Below are positions 33,465 to 47,800 of a stretch of DNA of 64,000 bases, one piece after another. The stretch covers positions 61,235,398 through 61,299,397 of the forward strand of contig NC_063168.1 in the NCBI RefSeq assembly GCF_023159225.1. The letters run 5' to 3'. Below the pieces are notes generated by a model. It was given only the letters and a program-made list of their open reading frames with translations. It did no database searches and was not told the origin of the DNA. Numbering within the stretch: the first letter of the stretch is position 1; every line of letters begins with the position of its first letter. The position numbers were made by a program, and so were the translations under genes. Source of the DNA: Perognathus longimembris pacificus. Taxonomy: Eukaryota; Chordata; Mammalia; Rodentia; Heteromyidae.

Positions 33465-36400
33465 CTGGGGGAAGAAAGCAGAGGGGGTTAACCAGGCTGC
33501 CCTGCCTGGCTGGCAAGCCACAGTTGCCAATGACCAAGAGGCTCCACACCTGCATGGGTGGAGTAAAACTGTGGGCATTATCTCACTGAACCCACATGAC
33601 TCCATCCTATTGTTTTTGGTGGAGAAACTGAGGCTCAGGGATGTGATATAACTTGCCCCAGATGTAAGTGTGTAAGGGGTAGAGACTTTAGAGTCGACTT
33701 ACTTACTGGTCCCACTCATTCTGCCCATCTCACTGCTTCTAGCTTCCGTGAGTATAGGGAGAAAGGGAAAAGGGAGGGAACTCCTCTGCTTTGGAGAAGG
33801 AAAGAACCAGACCCCAAAGGCCCCATAGCTAGAAATCCCACCTAAACAGACGAGCCTCAGCCTGGAGGGAAGGTGACAGGCTGCCTGGGAGCTGCTGGGT
33901 CAGGGAGACGTTCTGCCTGCCATGGCTCTTGGAGATGAGGGGCATAGGAGGCCAGGGGGTTCCTACCTCCTGGTGGGTCTTGTCACTTCTCATGTGGCTG
34001 GCCACACTGGCCTTATGATTGGATTGGCAAGGCAAGGCCTAAGTGTAGCTGATGAAGTTCTCCAGACACATGTCCCTTTCTGACTGCCGACATTTATTTC
34101 CCATTGTTAGTGAAAGCGGCAAGAGCCTGTGGGGTGGGGGTGAGCGGTACCCTCCTTATGCACCACCAGCACCCTCAATGGGAACCGTCTGTTTCCGCCA
34201 CAGCTGGCTCCTGGCAGTAAGCATGGAAGGGTCTTGGCAGGCAGTGCCCTCCCTCACTTCCCCAGTGCCTTTGCCTCTCCTACTAATACGGTTTGTGTTT
34301 GGGTCTCACCCCTCAGTGAACTCTATGCTCTGGGTACAGTGACCTGGGTCTTATTCCTCTCGTCCTCACACCAGCACAGCCTAATCCCGGCAGAGTAAGT
34401 TCTCTGACTAGTCCTGAGCTCAGCTGTGCTCCGGGAGACTTGAGCCCTGGCCTTTCCAAGTGGTGATGAGAATTTCCACCAAAGCTTCTTGAAGGACCAC
34501 AGCATCTCACGGCCTCTTCCTGCCCTCCACTGAGGGCACAATTAGGAATCAGTGACGCGGCCCAAACACTGCAGAGCACCTGACACCTGTGCTACACAGA
34601 CAGCAGCCGCCACCCAGAGGAGCTGCAGGTGTCAGTGCGGGCTCCTGACTCTGAGAATGAAAGAGGACCTGTTCAAGAAACTCGGATTGGTCAGACTGGG
34701 ACCAGGACAGGGCGCCAGGGATAGAAGGAGGAGGAAAGAAACTGGGAGTCAGAGGCTAAATGAAGAAGTTAATAAAACATATGTAATACAAGTCCTGACT
34801 GAGAAAACAAAACAAAAACAGAAAACGCAGTGACAGCAAGGCCAGCGGGAGGAAAGAGAATTACATAAGTGCCAGGCCAACAGCCCTAGTACCGGAAGAG
34901 ACAACTGGGTGCAGTCTCATGAACAGCAGAGATGTTTATGCCCTTGAAATGTTTCAGGGGACATGTAAGAACTGAGCACCTCAGGGAGAGCCCCTAACTG
35001 GGGCCATGGCCTGTTAGAGGGGCTGGTGAGCCCTCCTGTCCCTCTCCCTCATCCCCTAAAATGTATGTGTCTCTAAGAGCACACCGCACCCTCATCACCC
35101 AGCATGGCGGAGGGAGGGAAGAGGACGCAGGACACACAAGCCAAAGCCACTGGCTGGCTCTCCACACCCTTGCCCTTACCAGAGAGGCTGAAGCTGGACT
35201 CGTGAAGATCCCGCATGCCCCCGTGTCGGGTGACCGGCCGAGTGGGAGTATCTGCCAGTGGCGTTCCCATCTCCTTTTTCCCAGGATGCACCACTACAGC
35301 AACGTCCCCCAGGTAGGGAGTGCGGTCCACTGCCCTCACCTTCAAGGTCTGGAGAAGGGAAAAGTGCTTAGCCACGTGGGACTCTTGTCACTCTGCGAAG
35401 GACTCAAGTCACACGCTGAGGACCAGGCTTCTTTGGCCCCTCGGCCTGGAGATTCTTCACATTGCTCCTAACTAGTACGTGTGTGAGCGTGCATATACAA
35501 GTGGGCATATGTGCAAGTGAGCATGTGTATGCATGTGCAGAGGAGGCCTTGCTGGCTGCCTTTGATGTGGATGGACTCCTTACAGCGTATCTAGCACGGA
35601 GGCTTCAAAGGTCCTCAGCCTTAGAGCACCCCTTCCCTGGGCAATGATATCTCCTCAAAACCAGGCCCCCAAGATGCCAGTGCCTTTCATTGTGGTCTGA
35701 CATCTTCCTGGGGATTAAAGCTCGGTATAGCTGATGTGGACGCATGAGACCCCAGGTAGCAATACTAGTTAACTCTACTCACAGATCTTGTAAGAGTAAG
35801 AGCTATATTTGGCAACCAAGCTCCTTAAGTTCCAATCCCAATGCTGCCACTTCTAAGCTGTGTGATCTTGAGTAAGTGACTTCATCTCTCGGTGCCTGTT
35901 TCCTCATTTGTAAAATTAGGATAACTGTGTCTGTGTCAGAGAAGCAGTGAAATAATATGTGCAAAGTTCTCAGAACTGCTCTTGCCCAGGTCATGCACAG
36001 TGTTTCACTGTTAGTGCTCCTGGGAGGAGGAGGAAGCGTGCTTGGATGTGCGTGTCTGGTCTGAGGGAGCAGCAGGGACAAGCTATGCCTGGTACCACCC
36101 AGGAAAGTAACTTCATCCATATTTATCAGCAATTGAGTTCAGGAAAACAGCAGACCCAGGATTTCCTGAAGGCCATTCCTCTTCTGCCCATTCCTTCATG
36201 TTCTCTAGTAATAAATCTGTAGTTAGGCTCTGCCTGGCTTCTTCCATTTAGAAAAATGGTTTCAAGATTATCCACATTGCCAGGCACAGGTGGCTCATGC
36301 CTGTAATCCTAGTCAGGAGGCTGAGATCTAGGGATCGTGGTTCAAAGCCAGCTTGGGCAGGAAAGCCCATGAGACTCATCTCCAATTACCCACCAGAAAA

Positions 36401-39129
36401 CAAGAAATGGCACTGTGGCTCCAGTGATAGAGAGCTATCCTTGAGAAAAAAGAAGCCAGGGACAGTGCCCAGGCCGAGTTCATGTCCCATGACTGACAAA
36501 AACAAACAAACAAACAAAAAAACACAACACAAAAAAAGATTATCCATGTTGTATGTAGTATTTTTCAGTACTTTACTCTCTCTCTCTTTTTTTTTTTTTT
36601 TTTTTGGCCAGTCCTAGGCCGTGAACTCAGGGCCTGAGCACTGTCCCTGGCTTCTTTTTGCTCAAGGCTAGCACTCTGCCACTTGAGCCACAGCGCCACT
36701 TCTGGATTTTTCTATATATGTGGTGCTGAGGAAGCGGACCCAGGGCCTCATGTATGTGAGGTAAGCACTCTACCACTAGGCCATATTCCCAGCCCACTTT
36801 ACTCCCATTTATGACTGAATAATATTCCACTGGATGGATATACTGAGATGAATTTATCTACTCAACAGTTGATGGACATGTGGGTTGTTTCTACTTTTTG
36901 GCCTTTGCGGACAGAGCTACTATAAACAATCATCCACATGCTTTTATGTAGGCATGACTTCACTTCTCCTGGACACGTAGTGGAATTGCTGGGTGCTATA
37001 CCCAGGAGAAAACAAAGAAGTTACCTGCCTACTCTCCAACTTTTGGAGAAGTTGTCTTCTACAGCTGCTGCACCATTTTCCCAACGCCCCATCTTTACTG
37101 CTAATTATGTTCTATGTGTTTGAGTATATCTCCCTTTTGTTGTTTTGTGTTGCTCTTCCTGCTCTTTTTGGAACCTTGTCCTGAGGGATCTTGCCCACTC
37201 CCCATCCCCATATGAGGAACACTTTAGAGATGGGGTCATTCAAATGTTTGAGTAAGATACCCTGAGATTATGTTTGGCACCTGTGGTAACCAAGTTCTGT
37301 TTTTCTTCCAGCACCCCGAGCTTGTTCCCCATCAGCACACTTAGCTTTGGATTTCTTGGCCGCCTAGCCTCAGGAAAGAAGGACCTTGGCGACTGTCAAA
37401 AGTGTGGGCCCGGGGCTGGGGATATGGCCTAGTGGCAAGAGTGCTTGCTTCGAATACATGAGGCCCTGGGTTCAATTCCCCAGCACCACATATACAGAAA
37501 ATGACCAGAAGTGGTGCTGTGGCTCAAGTGGCAGAGTGCTAGCCTTGAGCAAAAAGAAGCCAGGGACAGTGCTCAGGCCCTGAGTCCAAGCCCCAGGACT
37601 GGCCAAAAAAAAAAACAAAAACAAAAACAAAAGCAAAAGTGTGGGCCCTTGCAGGTGCAATGCCTCCATCTTTGGTCTCAGTGCACCAGGCTTGTACACA
37701 GGCTTGACATGATGGCTTTCAGAACAGACCCCCTCAAGGAGGAACTTGTGGGCTACAGACATGCTCAATTCCTTTCTTGGGTCTTGAGGAACTCAGGGCT
37801 CTGTTTATTCTCTTATTTAAAAGTCTATCTGCTAGTCAAAGATGAATGGGAACCAGCATTTTCCAACTCCAGCATTCATTCACCTTCCCCCTACCACACA
37901 TTCCACCCTCAATCGTAGATAGGTGGCAGTAGGGTTCCTTGGGAAAAACAGTGAGCATAGCTTTCAAAGAGGAAGGGGAAGAAGTCCTCAAGCAGGAAGC
38001 TCACATTCTCCCCACACCTCTTCGCGCCTGCCCACCTTACCTTCTCTCTCTGCACCAGCTTCTTGTAGACAGTGTCTGGGAAGGATCGCAAGGGACAGAA
38101 CTTGCCAGTCCCCTCGGCACACATGAAGACGCCGTTCTCGTACACCACACGCCCTCGGCTGATGGTGACCAGAGGCACGCCGTGGCAGCGCATGTTCTCA
38201 TAGAGATTGAAGTCTCCTCCTTGTACCTGGGTGCTGGCTGAAATGGTTCTGGTGGGAGGTGAGGGTGGGAGAGCAAGTTCTGAGCAGAGGTGAAGATGGC
38301 ACAGGGAAGGATGATGCCGGTGGGAAGGGGTAGTCCCCAGGGGCTTAGTATGGGTTGAATTCATCCCCTCAAAATTCCTATGGCCTAACCCTCAGCACCT
38401 CAGAATACATTCAGCCTGGGGCATAGGGCTTTTAGAGAGCTCATGAAGTTAAAATTAGACCACATGGACATATTCTAGTCCAATCTGACTAGTATCCTTA
38501 TAAGACGAGGTGAAAGAACCACCAGATGTGGTGCAGAGTAAGAACAGGGGAGAAGATGGCTCTCAGCAATCCAGGGTCACAAGTCTATGTTGGAAATAGT
38601 ACAAAGATTATATGCCTTTGGAATTCTGTAATGCAAGCTCTTAAAATCTCAAGTCCTTCTGGGTGTCAGTGGCTCATGTCTGTAAGCCTAGCAACTTAGG
38701 AGGCTGATCTGAGGATCATGGTTTGAAGCCAGCACAGGAAGGAAAGTCTGTAATACTCTTACCTTCTACTAACCACCAAAAAGCCAGAAGTAGAGCTGTG
38801 GCTCCAGTGGTAGAGTATTAGCCTTGAGTGAAAAAGCTCAGGGACAGTGCCTAGGCCCTGAGTTCAAGACCCAGGACTGGCACAAAACAAAACAAACACA
38901 CACAAAATCCTAAGTTCTTGCTACGTGCCATTGGCTTATACCTCTAAGTCCTAGCTACTCAGAAGGCCAAGATCTGAGGATTGTAGTCTGAAGCCAGTCT
39001 GAACAGGAAATTATCAGAGACTCTCATTTCCAACCAGCAAAAAGCCTGAACTGGAGGCATGGCTCAAGTGGGGTGGAGTGGAAACAACTAAGGGAAATCA
39101 CTCAGGCTGAGTTCAAGCCCTAGATATCC

Positions 39130-39176
<47 letters not shown>

Positions 39177-42100
39177 TCAAGTCTCTCTAGCCCTGGAGAC
39201 TTGCAACAAACTTTACTTTGTGGCTTCTGGGTCCCACACCACCACATCAGCATCGGCTCCAGGGATGATACGGCCCTTGCGGGGATACAGGTTGAGAATC
39301 TTGGCTGCATTGGAACTGGTAACAGCCACAAAACGGTTCTCATCCATCTTTCCTCCAACCTGAAACATTGCAAAAACATCAAGTCAATGAGGCTGTGTGT
39401 GTGTGTGTGTGCGCGCGCACGTGCTCCTGAGAACCTTCAACCCTGGTCTGTAACCTTCTAGCTTAGGGGGTCAGAACTATGCTCCTGAGGAAAATGATGC
39501 TGTGGGCTGTTTCAGGTGAGCCAACCTTCTAGGCTTGGTCCCACGAGCCCACTTCCTCTTCTTCCCTTTCCCCATTTATGATGTGACTGGGGTTTTGTGT
39601 GAAAAGGCTTCCCATTGGGTGTAAATGCACCTCTAACCCTATAAGATTTCTGAAACCAGATTAAACCCCAGGTAGTACTGGACTAGGCACTTTCTTACAC
39701 ACACATAGCTATGATAAAGTTTAATTTCTAAATTAGGCTTAGTAGGAGATTAACAATAACTAATAGAACAAATTTAACAATATACTATAATGAAAATTAC
39801 TTAAAAAATTATATATATATGGGGGGGGGGCGGTCATGGGGCCTGGGCACTGTCCCTGAGCTCTTTTGCTAATGCTCTACCACTTTGAGCACAGAACCAC
39901 TTCTGATTTTTCTGATGGTTAATTGGAGATGAGTCTCGTGGACTTTCCTGCCCCAGCTGGCATCAAACTGAGATCCTCAGATCTCAGCATCCTGAGTAGC
40001 TAAGATTACAGGCGCAAGGCACTAGCACCTAGCCAAAATTTATGATTTTTAAGGTTGATACTTAACATTTTTGGACTGTGAACTGAAGCCACAGTAAATG
40101 AAACTGTGCATTGTGTGGGGGCTGCTTTTGTATGCTCTATGGGCTGGCAAAGCATCTTACCACCCCTGCCCTCCCTGAGCACCAAGGAGCCTCTCTTCAA
40201 GGGGCATTTCCTCAGCTCATTGTCCTTCCCAGAGTGGCTGGCTTAGTCTGAAGGCCTTCACATATCTTTGGGCTCATATTCTGTTGAATTTAAGCCATGA
40301 TAGATCAAGACCAAAAATACGTACTCTTCATGGGAAGAACAGGTGGTATTCAAATGAAGTCCCAGACCCTATCTGTTTTGAAATGCAATTAGACAAAATA
40401 TTCCAAGAACCTTAGATATGCTCATATCCCTTGGCCCAGAAATCCACTTCTAGGACTCTGTCCCAATGAATTAATTAGAAATCTTGACATCGATTCACCA
40501 CCAAAAGAAGTACTCTGCAGAATAATTTGTTAAGTAAAAATTTGAGACAAACAAAGTTCCAAGAAAAGGATTAATAAAGTATAGTACTTCCGTTGGCAAG
40601 AATATTGTTCAGCTATTAAGAAAGATGTTTCAGGACTAGGGATGTGGCTCAGCAAGGCAGCTCTTGCCTAGTATGTGTGAATACTAAGAATCAATTCTCA
40701 GCACCAGCCAACCAACCAACCAAGCCACGTTCTAAGGATAGTCGATATGTATTATAACAAAGAAAAAAGAAGACCAACCTAGTAATCAAAACAATTTATA
40801 GGGCTGAGGTGTAGCTCAGTGGAAAAGTACTTGCCTAGCAAGGATGGAGATCTGGATTTGTTACTCAGTACCATCAACAACAACAACGAAAACCTAATGT
40901 CTAGTACATACATTGAATAAGAAAAAAAAATACACCATTATGAAATGGGAACCCCACTGTACACTCTAATAATAATAATTTTTTTTTTTTTTTTTGGCCA
41001 GTCCTAGGCCGTGAACTCAGGGCCTGAGCACTGTCCCTGGCTTCTTTTTTGCTCAAGGCTAGCACTCTGCCACTTGAGCCACAGCGCCACTTCTGGCCAT
41101 TTTCTGTATATGTGGTGCTGAGGAATCGAATCCAGGGCCTCATGTATACGAGGCAAGCACTCTTGCCACTAGGCCATACTCCTAGCCCCAATAATAATAA
41201 TTTTAAAAGCACCAAAATGTTAATAGTTTCTAGGTGTTTTTATCATGTATTTTTCTTTACATCTTCCAAATTTCTTTGAACACTTGTACATATTTAAAGA
41301 ATATTTATACATAGGTAGTAATGTCATCTATCTATCTCTCTGATATCAATCTACCTACCTACCTACCTCTACCTACCTACCTGATAAATGTTATCTACTA
41401 ATCTGAAAGGATACCTCCTATTCAGTGCTGCTGTTGTAAACATTGTTACTGCAGACATAATATTATATTATTCTAGGGATTTTTTCTTCTCCTTAGCTTT
41501 TTTATTCAAGTCAGGCGCTCTATCACTTGAGCCACAGCTCCACTTCCTTAACATATTTTTATATAAGCTTAACAGATAGTAAGTCCATAAATCCCTTTTC
41601 TTTGTAGTATCATAAGCCCATCAGAACTTTCTAAATTTCTACCACATGTTGGGGCTCTAGTGGTAGAGTGCCTACCTAGCACTGCATTTTTTTTTCTATA
41701 ATAGATCTTATCATTCTTTTCATAGGGTGAAGTAGTGGTTTAGAGGAGGCCTTTTTTGTCCAGGATTTTAATTTTTTGTGTGTGCTTACAATGGAACCCT
41801 GGCCCTTGTGCATGCTCATCATGAGCTCTACCACTGAGCTACACCTGAGCCCCCTGCTTTAGTTTTTGAGTGAGCCAGGAGTCACAGCTGAGCCAAATTC
41901 CTATGAATAGTCTGGAAGGATCCTTGGAGTGAGCACTTTCCCTGGGCCCGAGTGGGCAGGTATGCCGGTCACCTACCACTCCTCTCTCCCAGATGACACT
42001 CATGCGGTCTTGCACGCCGCTCACTCCATGTGGGATCTTGGTGAAGTCCTCCTTGCCCATAGCTTTCTGCTTCGTGGTGAATGGCCGGTGATCTGATGCC

Positions 42101-44778
42101 ACGATGTTCAGAGTGTCACTGGGGAGAGAGAGGGAAGTAAGCAGTGAGGGCCACGGATGCACACGCTGCCTCTGCATCTGTTCCAATCCAGCTGGCCACA
42201 AGCTGGCGCTTGGGAAAGCATTTCCACATTCAGTGCTAAGTGTTGCTGAATAACTGGGCGCCATAGCTCCCGAAGGGATGGAAGGGTAAGACAGAAGAGA
42301 AGTCGGACTTAATAAACACGTGGTTTGTTAAGCAAGTCCATAAGTTCACCACCAAAAAGCCATCCACGACCAGGTCTTCAGATGGCTGCTAAGTCACCAA
42401 CAGGTCCTCGGGGAGGCTGCAGCTGTCTCAAGGGCTCAGAGACAAAGGACAGAAGAGAGGATAGCTATGTGGCCAGGACCAGGGCAACCTTAGGAGAAAA
42501 TGCCTTGGGAAGGCAGCGAGGGACCTGGCTGGAGCAGGGGGATCATGAAGAGCCGGGGACAAGTGCTGGGAGCACCCGGTGAGTGCCTTGAGGGTCAGCA
42601 TGGGGGTCTCCTATTACCCTGTAAGGGAGCACCTGTGTGCCACTCTGCTGTCCACTCAGAAGGTGACTCAAGAGCAGAAGCTGTTGTCTCATGGGGTGAG
42701 GAGACATCCACCCCACACCCGCCCTGCCAGGCACAGAGAGGGCTGTTTCCACTGGGCCTGCAGGCTTTTCAGTCACAGTTCTTGCCAAGTGATTATGTCT
42801 TGGCCAAATCCACAGTAGGATGACTTAGCTCTTCTTGTAGCATGGGCTGACATCATCCTGGACCATAGAGACAGTGGAAGATTCTCCCACTGAGCAGGTT
42901 GTTCTAGAAACCCGCCATCTCCATGCTCTCCACACCTGCAGAACCCCACCAGAGATAATGGGATCTGCAGGATTTCACTGTCTCTGCAGGGGTCTCCCCG
43001 CCATTGGGTGGGGTTTAGGTCAAGAAAGGTCCCCATTACAGCATCATGGATCATAGGTCAGGAACCTCACAGCTTGTATTCAACTCCCTTCCTTTAACTG
43101 AACACCCAGTTTCCTCAGATGGACTCCAGGCAAGTAGGTGCTGCTAAATAGGTGTAAATGAATGTGGTCCCTTTCTAGAAGGCTCAAGTACTTCCCTGAA
43201 TCTGGGAACTGAACAGATACTTTTCAAATGAAGAATACAAATGGCCAATAAACATATTAAAAACATGATCAACATCGTTAGCCATTAGAGAAATGGAGAT
43301 CAAACCACACTGAAATTCCATTTCATCCAATTCAGAATGCTATCATCAAGAAAATAAGTGTTGGGCTGGGGATATGGCCTAGTGGCAAGAGTGCCTGCCT
43401 CGGATACACGAGGCCCTAGGTTCGATTCCCCAGCACCACATATACGGAAAACGGCCAGAAGCGGCGCTGTGGCTCAAGTGGCAGAGTGCTAGCCTTGAGC
43501 GGGAAGAAGCCAGGGACAGTGCTCAGGCCCTGAGTCCAAGGCCCAGGACTGGCGCAAAAAAAAAAAAAAAAAAGAAAAGAAGTGTTGACAATGATACAGG
43601 GAGAAAGGTACTCTTTTTCACTGCTAGAAGGAATACAAATTAGTCAAACATGGAGATTTCTCAAAAAAGTTAAAAATAGACCTTCCATATGATCTAGCCA
43701 TACCACTTCCAGGCACATATCCAAAATAATCAAAGTCAGCTTACTAAAGAGACACCAGGCTTATTGTGGTTCTATTCACAAAAGCCAAATTATGTAATCA
43801 GCCTACATGCCCATCAATAGATGAATGGATAAAGGAAATGTGGTATGTATACACCATGAAATTTTACTTAGCAATTAAGAAGAATGAAATGATATTATTT
43901 GCTGGGAATTGGAGATCATCATGTTAAGTGAAATAAGCCATTTACACAAAGACAAGTATTGCATGTTTTCTCTCATGAACTTGGGAGGAAAAACAAACAA
44001 ACAAAAGAGGTCTTGAAAATACAGAGGGGAGGGGCTGGGAATATGGCCTGGTGGCAAGAGTGCTTGCCTCGTATACATGAAGCCCTGGGTTCAATTCCCC
44101 AGCACCACATATACAGAAAACGGCCAGAAGTGGCGCTGTGGCTCAAGTGGTAGAGTGCTAGCCTTGAGCAAAAAAAAGAAGCCAGGGACAGTGCTCAGGC
44201 CCTGAGTCCAAGGCCCAGGACTGGCCAAAAAGAAAGAAAAGAAAATACAAAGGGGAGTTTGACTAGGGAAGTAAGTGGAAGGGAAAGGGAAAGAAGGGAG
44301 GGAAGGGTAAGAGATTAGTGGAGGGGGGAATATGCCCAAAGTATGAATGGAAATGTCATAATGAAATACTTTAGTGTGATTTTTTTCTTAGTGCTGGTAC
44401 TGGGGCTGTGGGCTTTCTCTCTCATTTTTTTCTGCTCATAGCTGACACTTTACAACTTGAGCTATACCTCAAGTCCAGCATTTTGATTGTTAAGTTTAAG
44501 ATTAACAACTCCCAATTAGATAAGTTTCACAGACTTTGTTGCCTGGGCTGGTTTGAAGCCATGATCCTCAGATCTCAGCCTTCTTAGTAGCCAGGATTAT
44601 AGGCAAGAGCCATTGGCACCTGGCAAAATCCCATACTATGTATAATTAATATATGCCAATACAAATATTAAAAGTACCTATAACAAATCTTTGAAATTCA
44701 AACTACGGCTGGCTTTGTCAAGCATGAGATATTGAATATGATAAAATGAAAAAAAATTCTGGTCCCTTTAAAAAGTCA

Positions 44779-44820
<42 letters not shown>

Positions 44821-47800
44821 CATGTGCACACCAGTCCTGAGGCTTGAAAAAGGGCCTGAGCTTTTGTGCTCAATGCTACACTTGACCACTTGAGCCACAG
44901 CTCTATTCCTGGCTTTTTTCTGGTTAATTGGAGATACAGACTCTCATAGACATTCCTGCCCAAGTTGGCTTCAAACTATGATCCTCTGATCTCAGCCTCC
45001 TGAGTAATTAAGACTACTGTTGTGAGCCATTGATGCCAGCAAAAATCAGATTTTTTTAAACAAAGGAGAAATGTACAGATTGTATTTTTAATTGCAATTC
45101 AGACTGAAAATTTGCATACTAATATAAATAATGACACAGTAATTCATATTCTCTTACAGGAATGGTAAGGCGTGTCTGGGTTTTCTATCAAGCACTTTGT
45201 GTCATATAAATTATGCAAACAAAATGCTATAAAAGTAAAACTATAGTAATCATAAATTCCTTTAAATAATTAAAATTATAGTCCAAATTCTATAAAATAG
45301 CACATACTTACAATATGCTCTGATTAAAAAGGGATTCAAGCTATTGTTCTAATAACCAAAATCACAATTTTACTTAAATTAATTGAATTTAAGTAATTAA
45401 AGCGGGACAAAATAGTCTGGATATTAAAAACCTAGGTTATTCAGTTAGCAATACATACTTTCCCTGTCTATTTGAATTTGTATGAGTCTGAGCCCTATAA
45501 TTTGGATAAATTGATAACAATGAAAAGGAGCTCGGTTTTTCTGAGGAGAACATTAACAGCCACAAAGGAAGAGACAGCAATGTCTTCTCCCTAAAGTGTC
45601 AGGGGTGGGGAGAAAGAAGCTGCAAGCCCCTACTGGGACAGAGCCAAACAGTTTTATAATTCTGCCACACTGCCTTCAGACAGTGCCTTGAACTATTTTC
45701 TTTAGGTTGGGGTTGAATGGATAAAAGCGACATGGACAGAAAGGAGCTGGAGAAAAAGGGGTCTGGAGGGAGGGTGTAAGAGGAAGAAAAAAAAGAGAAA
45801 ACCATATGGCAGGAGGGAGGGACACAGGAGAGAGAAACCTGGGCAGTGGCCTTATGTCCTCTATAATGCTCCTAAACCACCTAATGTCCTCTATACTGCT
45901 CCTAAACCACTGCTTCCTGCCTCTGCATTCCTCCCTTTCACTTCAAGTGTCAAAGGTGATGACGTGACGGGCTGTGGAGAAGGAGGCACAAGCCAAACCA
46001 TCCTATGGACACAATCAATCAAGTTTAAGTCACATTTGTTCCTCGGGCCTCTAAGATGTCATCAAAGAACTAGGAAGCCCCTGTGTGGCATGCACCCTGT
46101 GCCAATGGCTGAAAGGCCTTACTTGGCCAGCAGGCTCATGAGGTAGGTGGAGGTGTTGGTGTCCAGTCTCAGGGGAGGCACCGTGACATAGGCCGCCGCG
46201 TGGGACCAGTCCTGGTGGTAGTAGTGTAAGCCGGTCAGCGTGGCGTGTGCCGTGGTGGTCTCAGCCAACACCACCTTTCCTGGAAGGAGAAGGGTCAAGT
46301 CATAATCAGGAAGCCGCTGGGTTCCCAGGGTTCTCTTGACGAGTGAAGGTGGAGAGGGGAAGGGACCTGCCAAGCTTGCTCAGGCATCTGAGGACACCAC
46401 TAGGTTCAAGTCTACTTTCTTGCACTACCAGGCAGGGGAGCAGAGGGTGCATGGGCACCAAGCGGTGCTTTGGGAGACTGTTTTGCCTGTGGCTGTGGTA
46501 TGGACAGTGTGTTGGGGAGGGAGACTTGTACTGTACAGGGTGTGAGGCCAGAAGTTGTCTAGCTTGCTTTCTGAGCAGGCCGGCGCTGTGAGGCGGCTAT
46601 TAGAGGACTAATGGGCTCGGATCTGGAGTAGGAATAGAAAAGAGGGAGTCAGCAAAGTCTCTCTCCAGTAGGGTGGGGCAGCAGTGCAGTTGGGCTTCCA
46701 TGAGGGCACAGGGAGTAGATGGGGTCTACAGGGCAAAAGGCTTGGGGTGTCCTTGCTTCTGACTTCACCCCCAGGAGAGTGACATTATGACTTTGTTTCG
46801 CCTTTACCAGACTTTACCAGCACCCCATGCTGGACAAAGCTAAGGACAACTACAAAGCCTTTCAGGTATTTGCAGGTGCCCAGCATTAGAGTTAGACAGG
46901 CATCACTCGGCTCAGATATGGTTCTAGTTGGCTAAAAAGGGAAGCTGGGCCCACACACTGTTAATTCTCCAGGGATTCTCACAGCTCCCCCTGAAATGCC
47001 CATGGGAACTGGTCCAGGGTTTTATATTAGTTGCTAAGGCAACGTTAGTAAAACCTAACAGGCCAAAAAGACACCAATTAATGAGTCCATTTCAAACTTA
47101 GATAATTTTACCAGACCCGGCAAGGTGACAGACATTGGTTTAAACACTGCCAAGCATACAAATGTGTGGAGGAAAGAATTCTGGTTTTCTTGGGCTAAGC
47201 TCAGCCTAAGAGGGAGTGCCCTGAGGCAGAGAGTAGAAAGCAAAGGAACAGAGAAGACTCAAGAGCAGCCCTCAGGAGCCTGGACTAAGGAGTGAGCTGA
47301 GGGGCGGGGGGCTCCATCATCCTCCCATCCTACCACCTGAACCTAAGGACTCACCTTGCATCTTAGCAGCTGCAATCACATCACCAGCCGAGATGCTGGA
47401 CACGTTGACCAAGTAGATGGGACAGTGAGTCTAAGCACAAGAGATAGGAGGAAATAAACCTCACGGACACCCAAACAGCCCTGACACAAGCAGTTCTTGT
47501 ACTGGTGCCTCCCCCAGCATCACTCAACCCCCATGCTCCGCAGTCACTCTGGTAACAAAGGGCTGGTCGCCCAAGCACAAGCCAGGCTTGTGTCTGGAGG
47601 AACAAGGTGGCAGGTAGCAGCCAGCACCAGGGCCTGCCAGCCAAGGAGGCAACCTTAAGTCAAGACTGTTGAGTCTGTTGTTGTTGTTTTTTTGCCAGTC
47701 CTGGGCCTTGGACTCAAGGCCTGAGCACTGCCCCTGGCTTCTTTTTGCTCTAGGCTAGCACTCTGCCACTTGAGCCACAGCGCCACTTCTGGCCGTTTTC

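Larger units (their letters stand above)
36225..37180 (-). mobile_element. Old L1 3' UTR fragment, split by two SINEs
   Basis: Reversed L1 3' text (gactgaataatattccactg, gttgatggacatgtgggttg, gtggaattgctgggt). It is interrupted at 36279-36536 and 36579-36795. Confidence 0.65.
43199..44345 (+). mobile_element. L1 3' ORF2/3' UTR fragment with two SINEs
   Basis: Sense L1 text (aatggccaataaacatatta, accacactgaaattccattt, tgcatgttttctctcatgaa), broken at 43364-43573 and 44033-44245. Confidence 0.78.
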
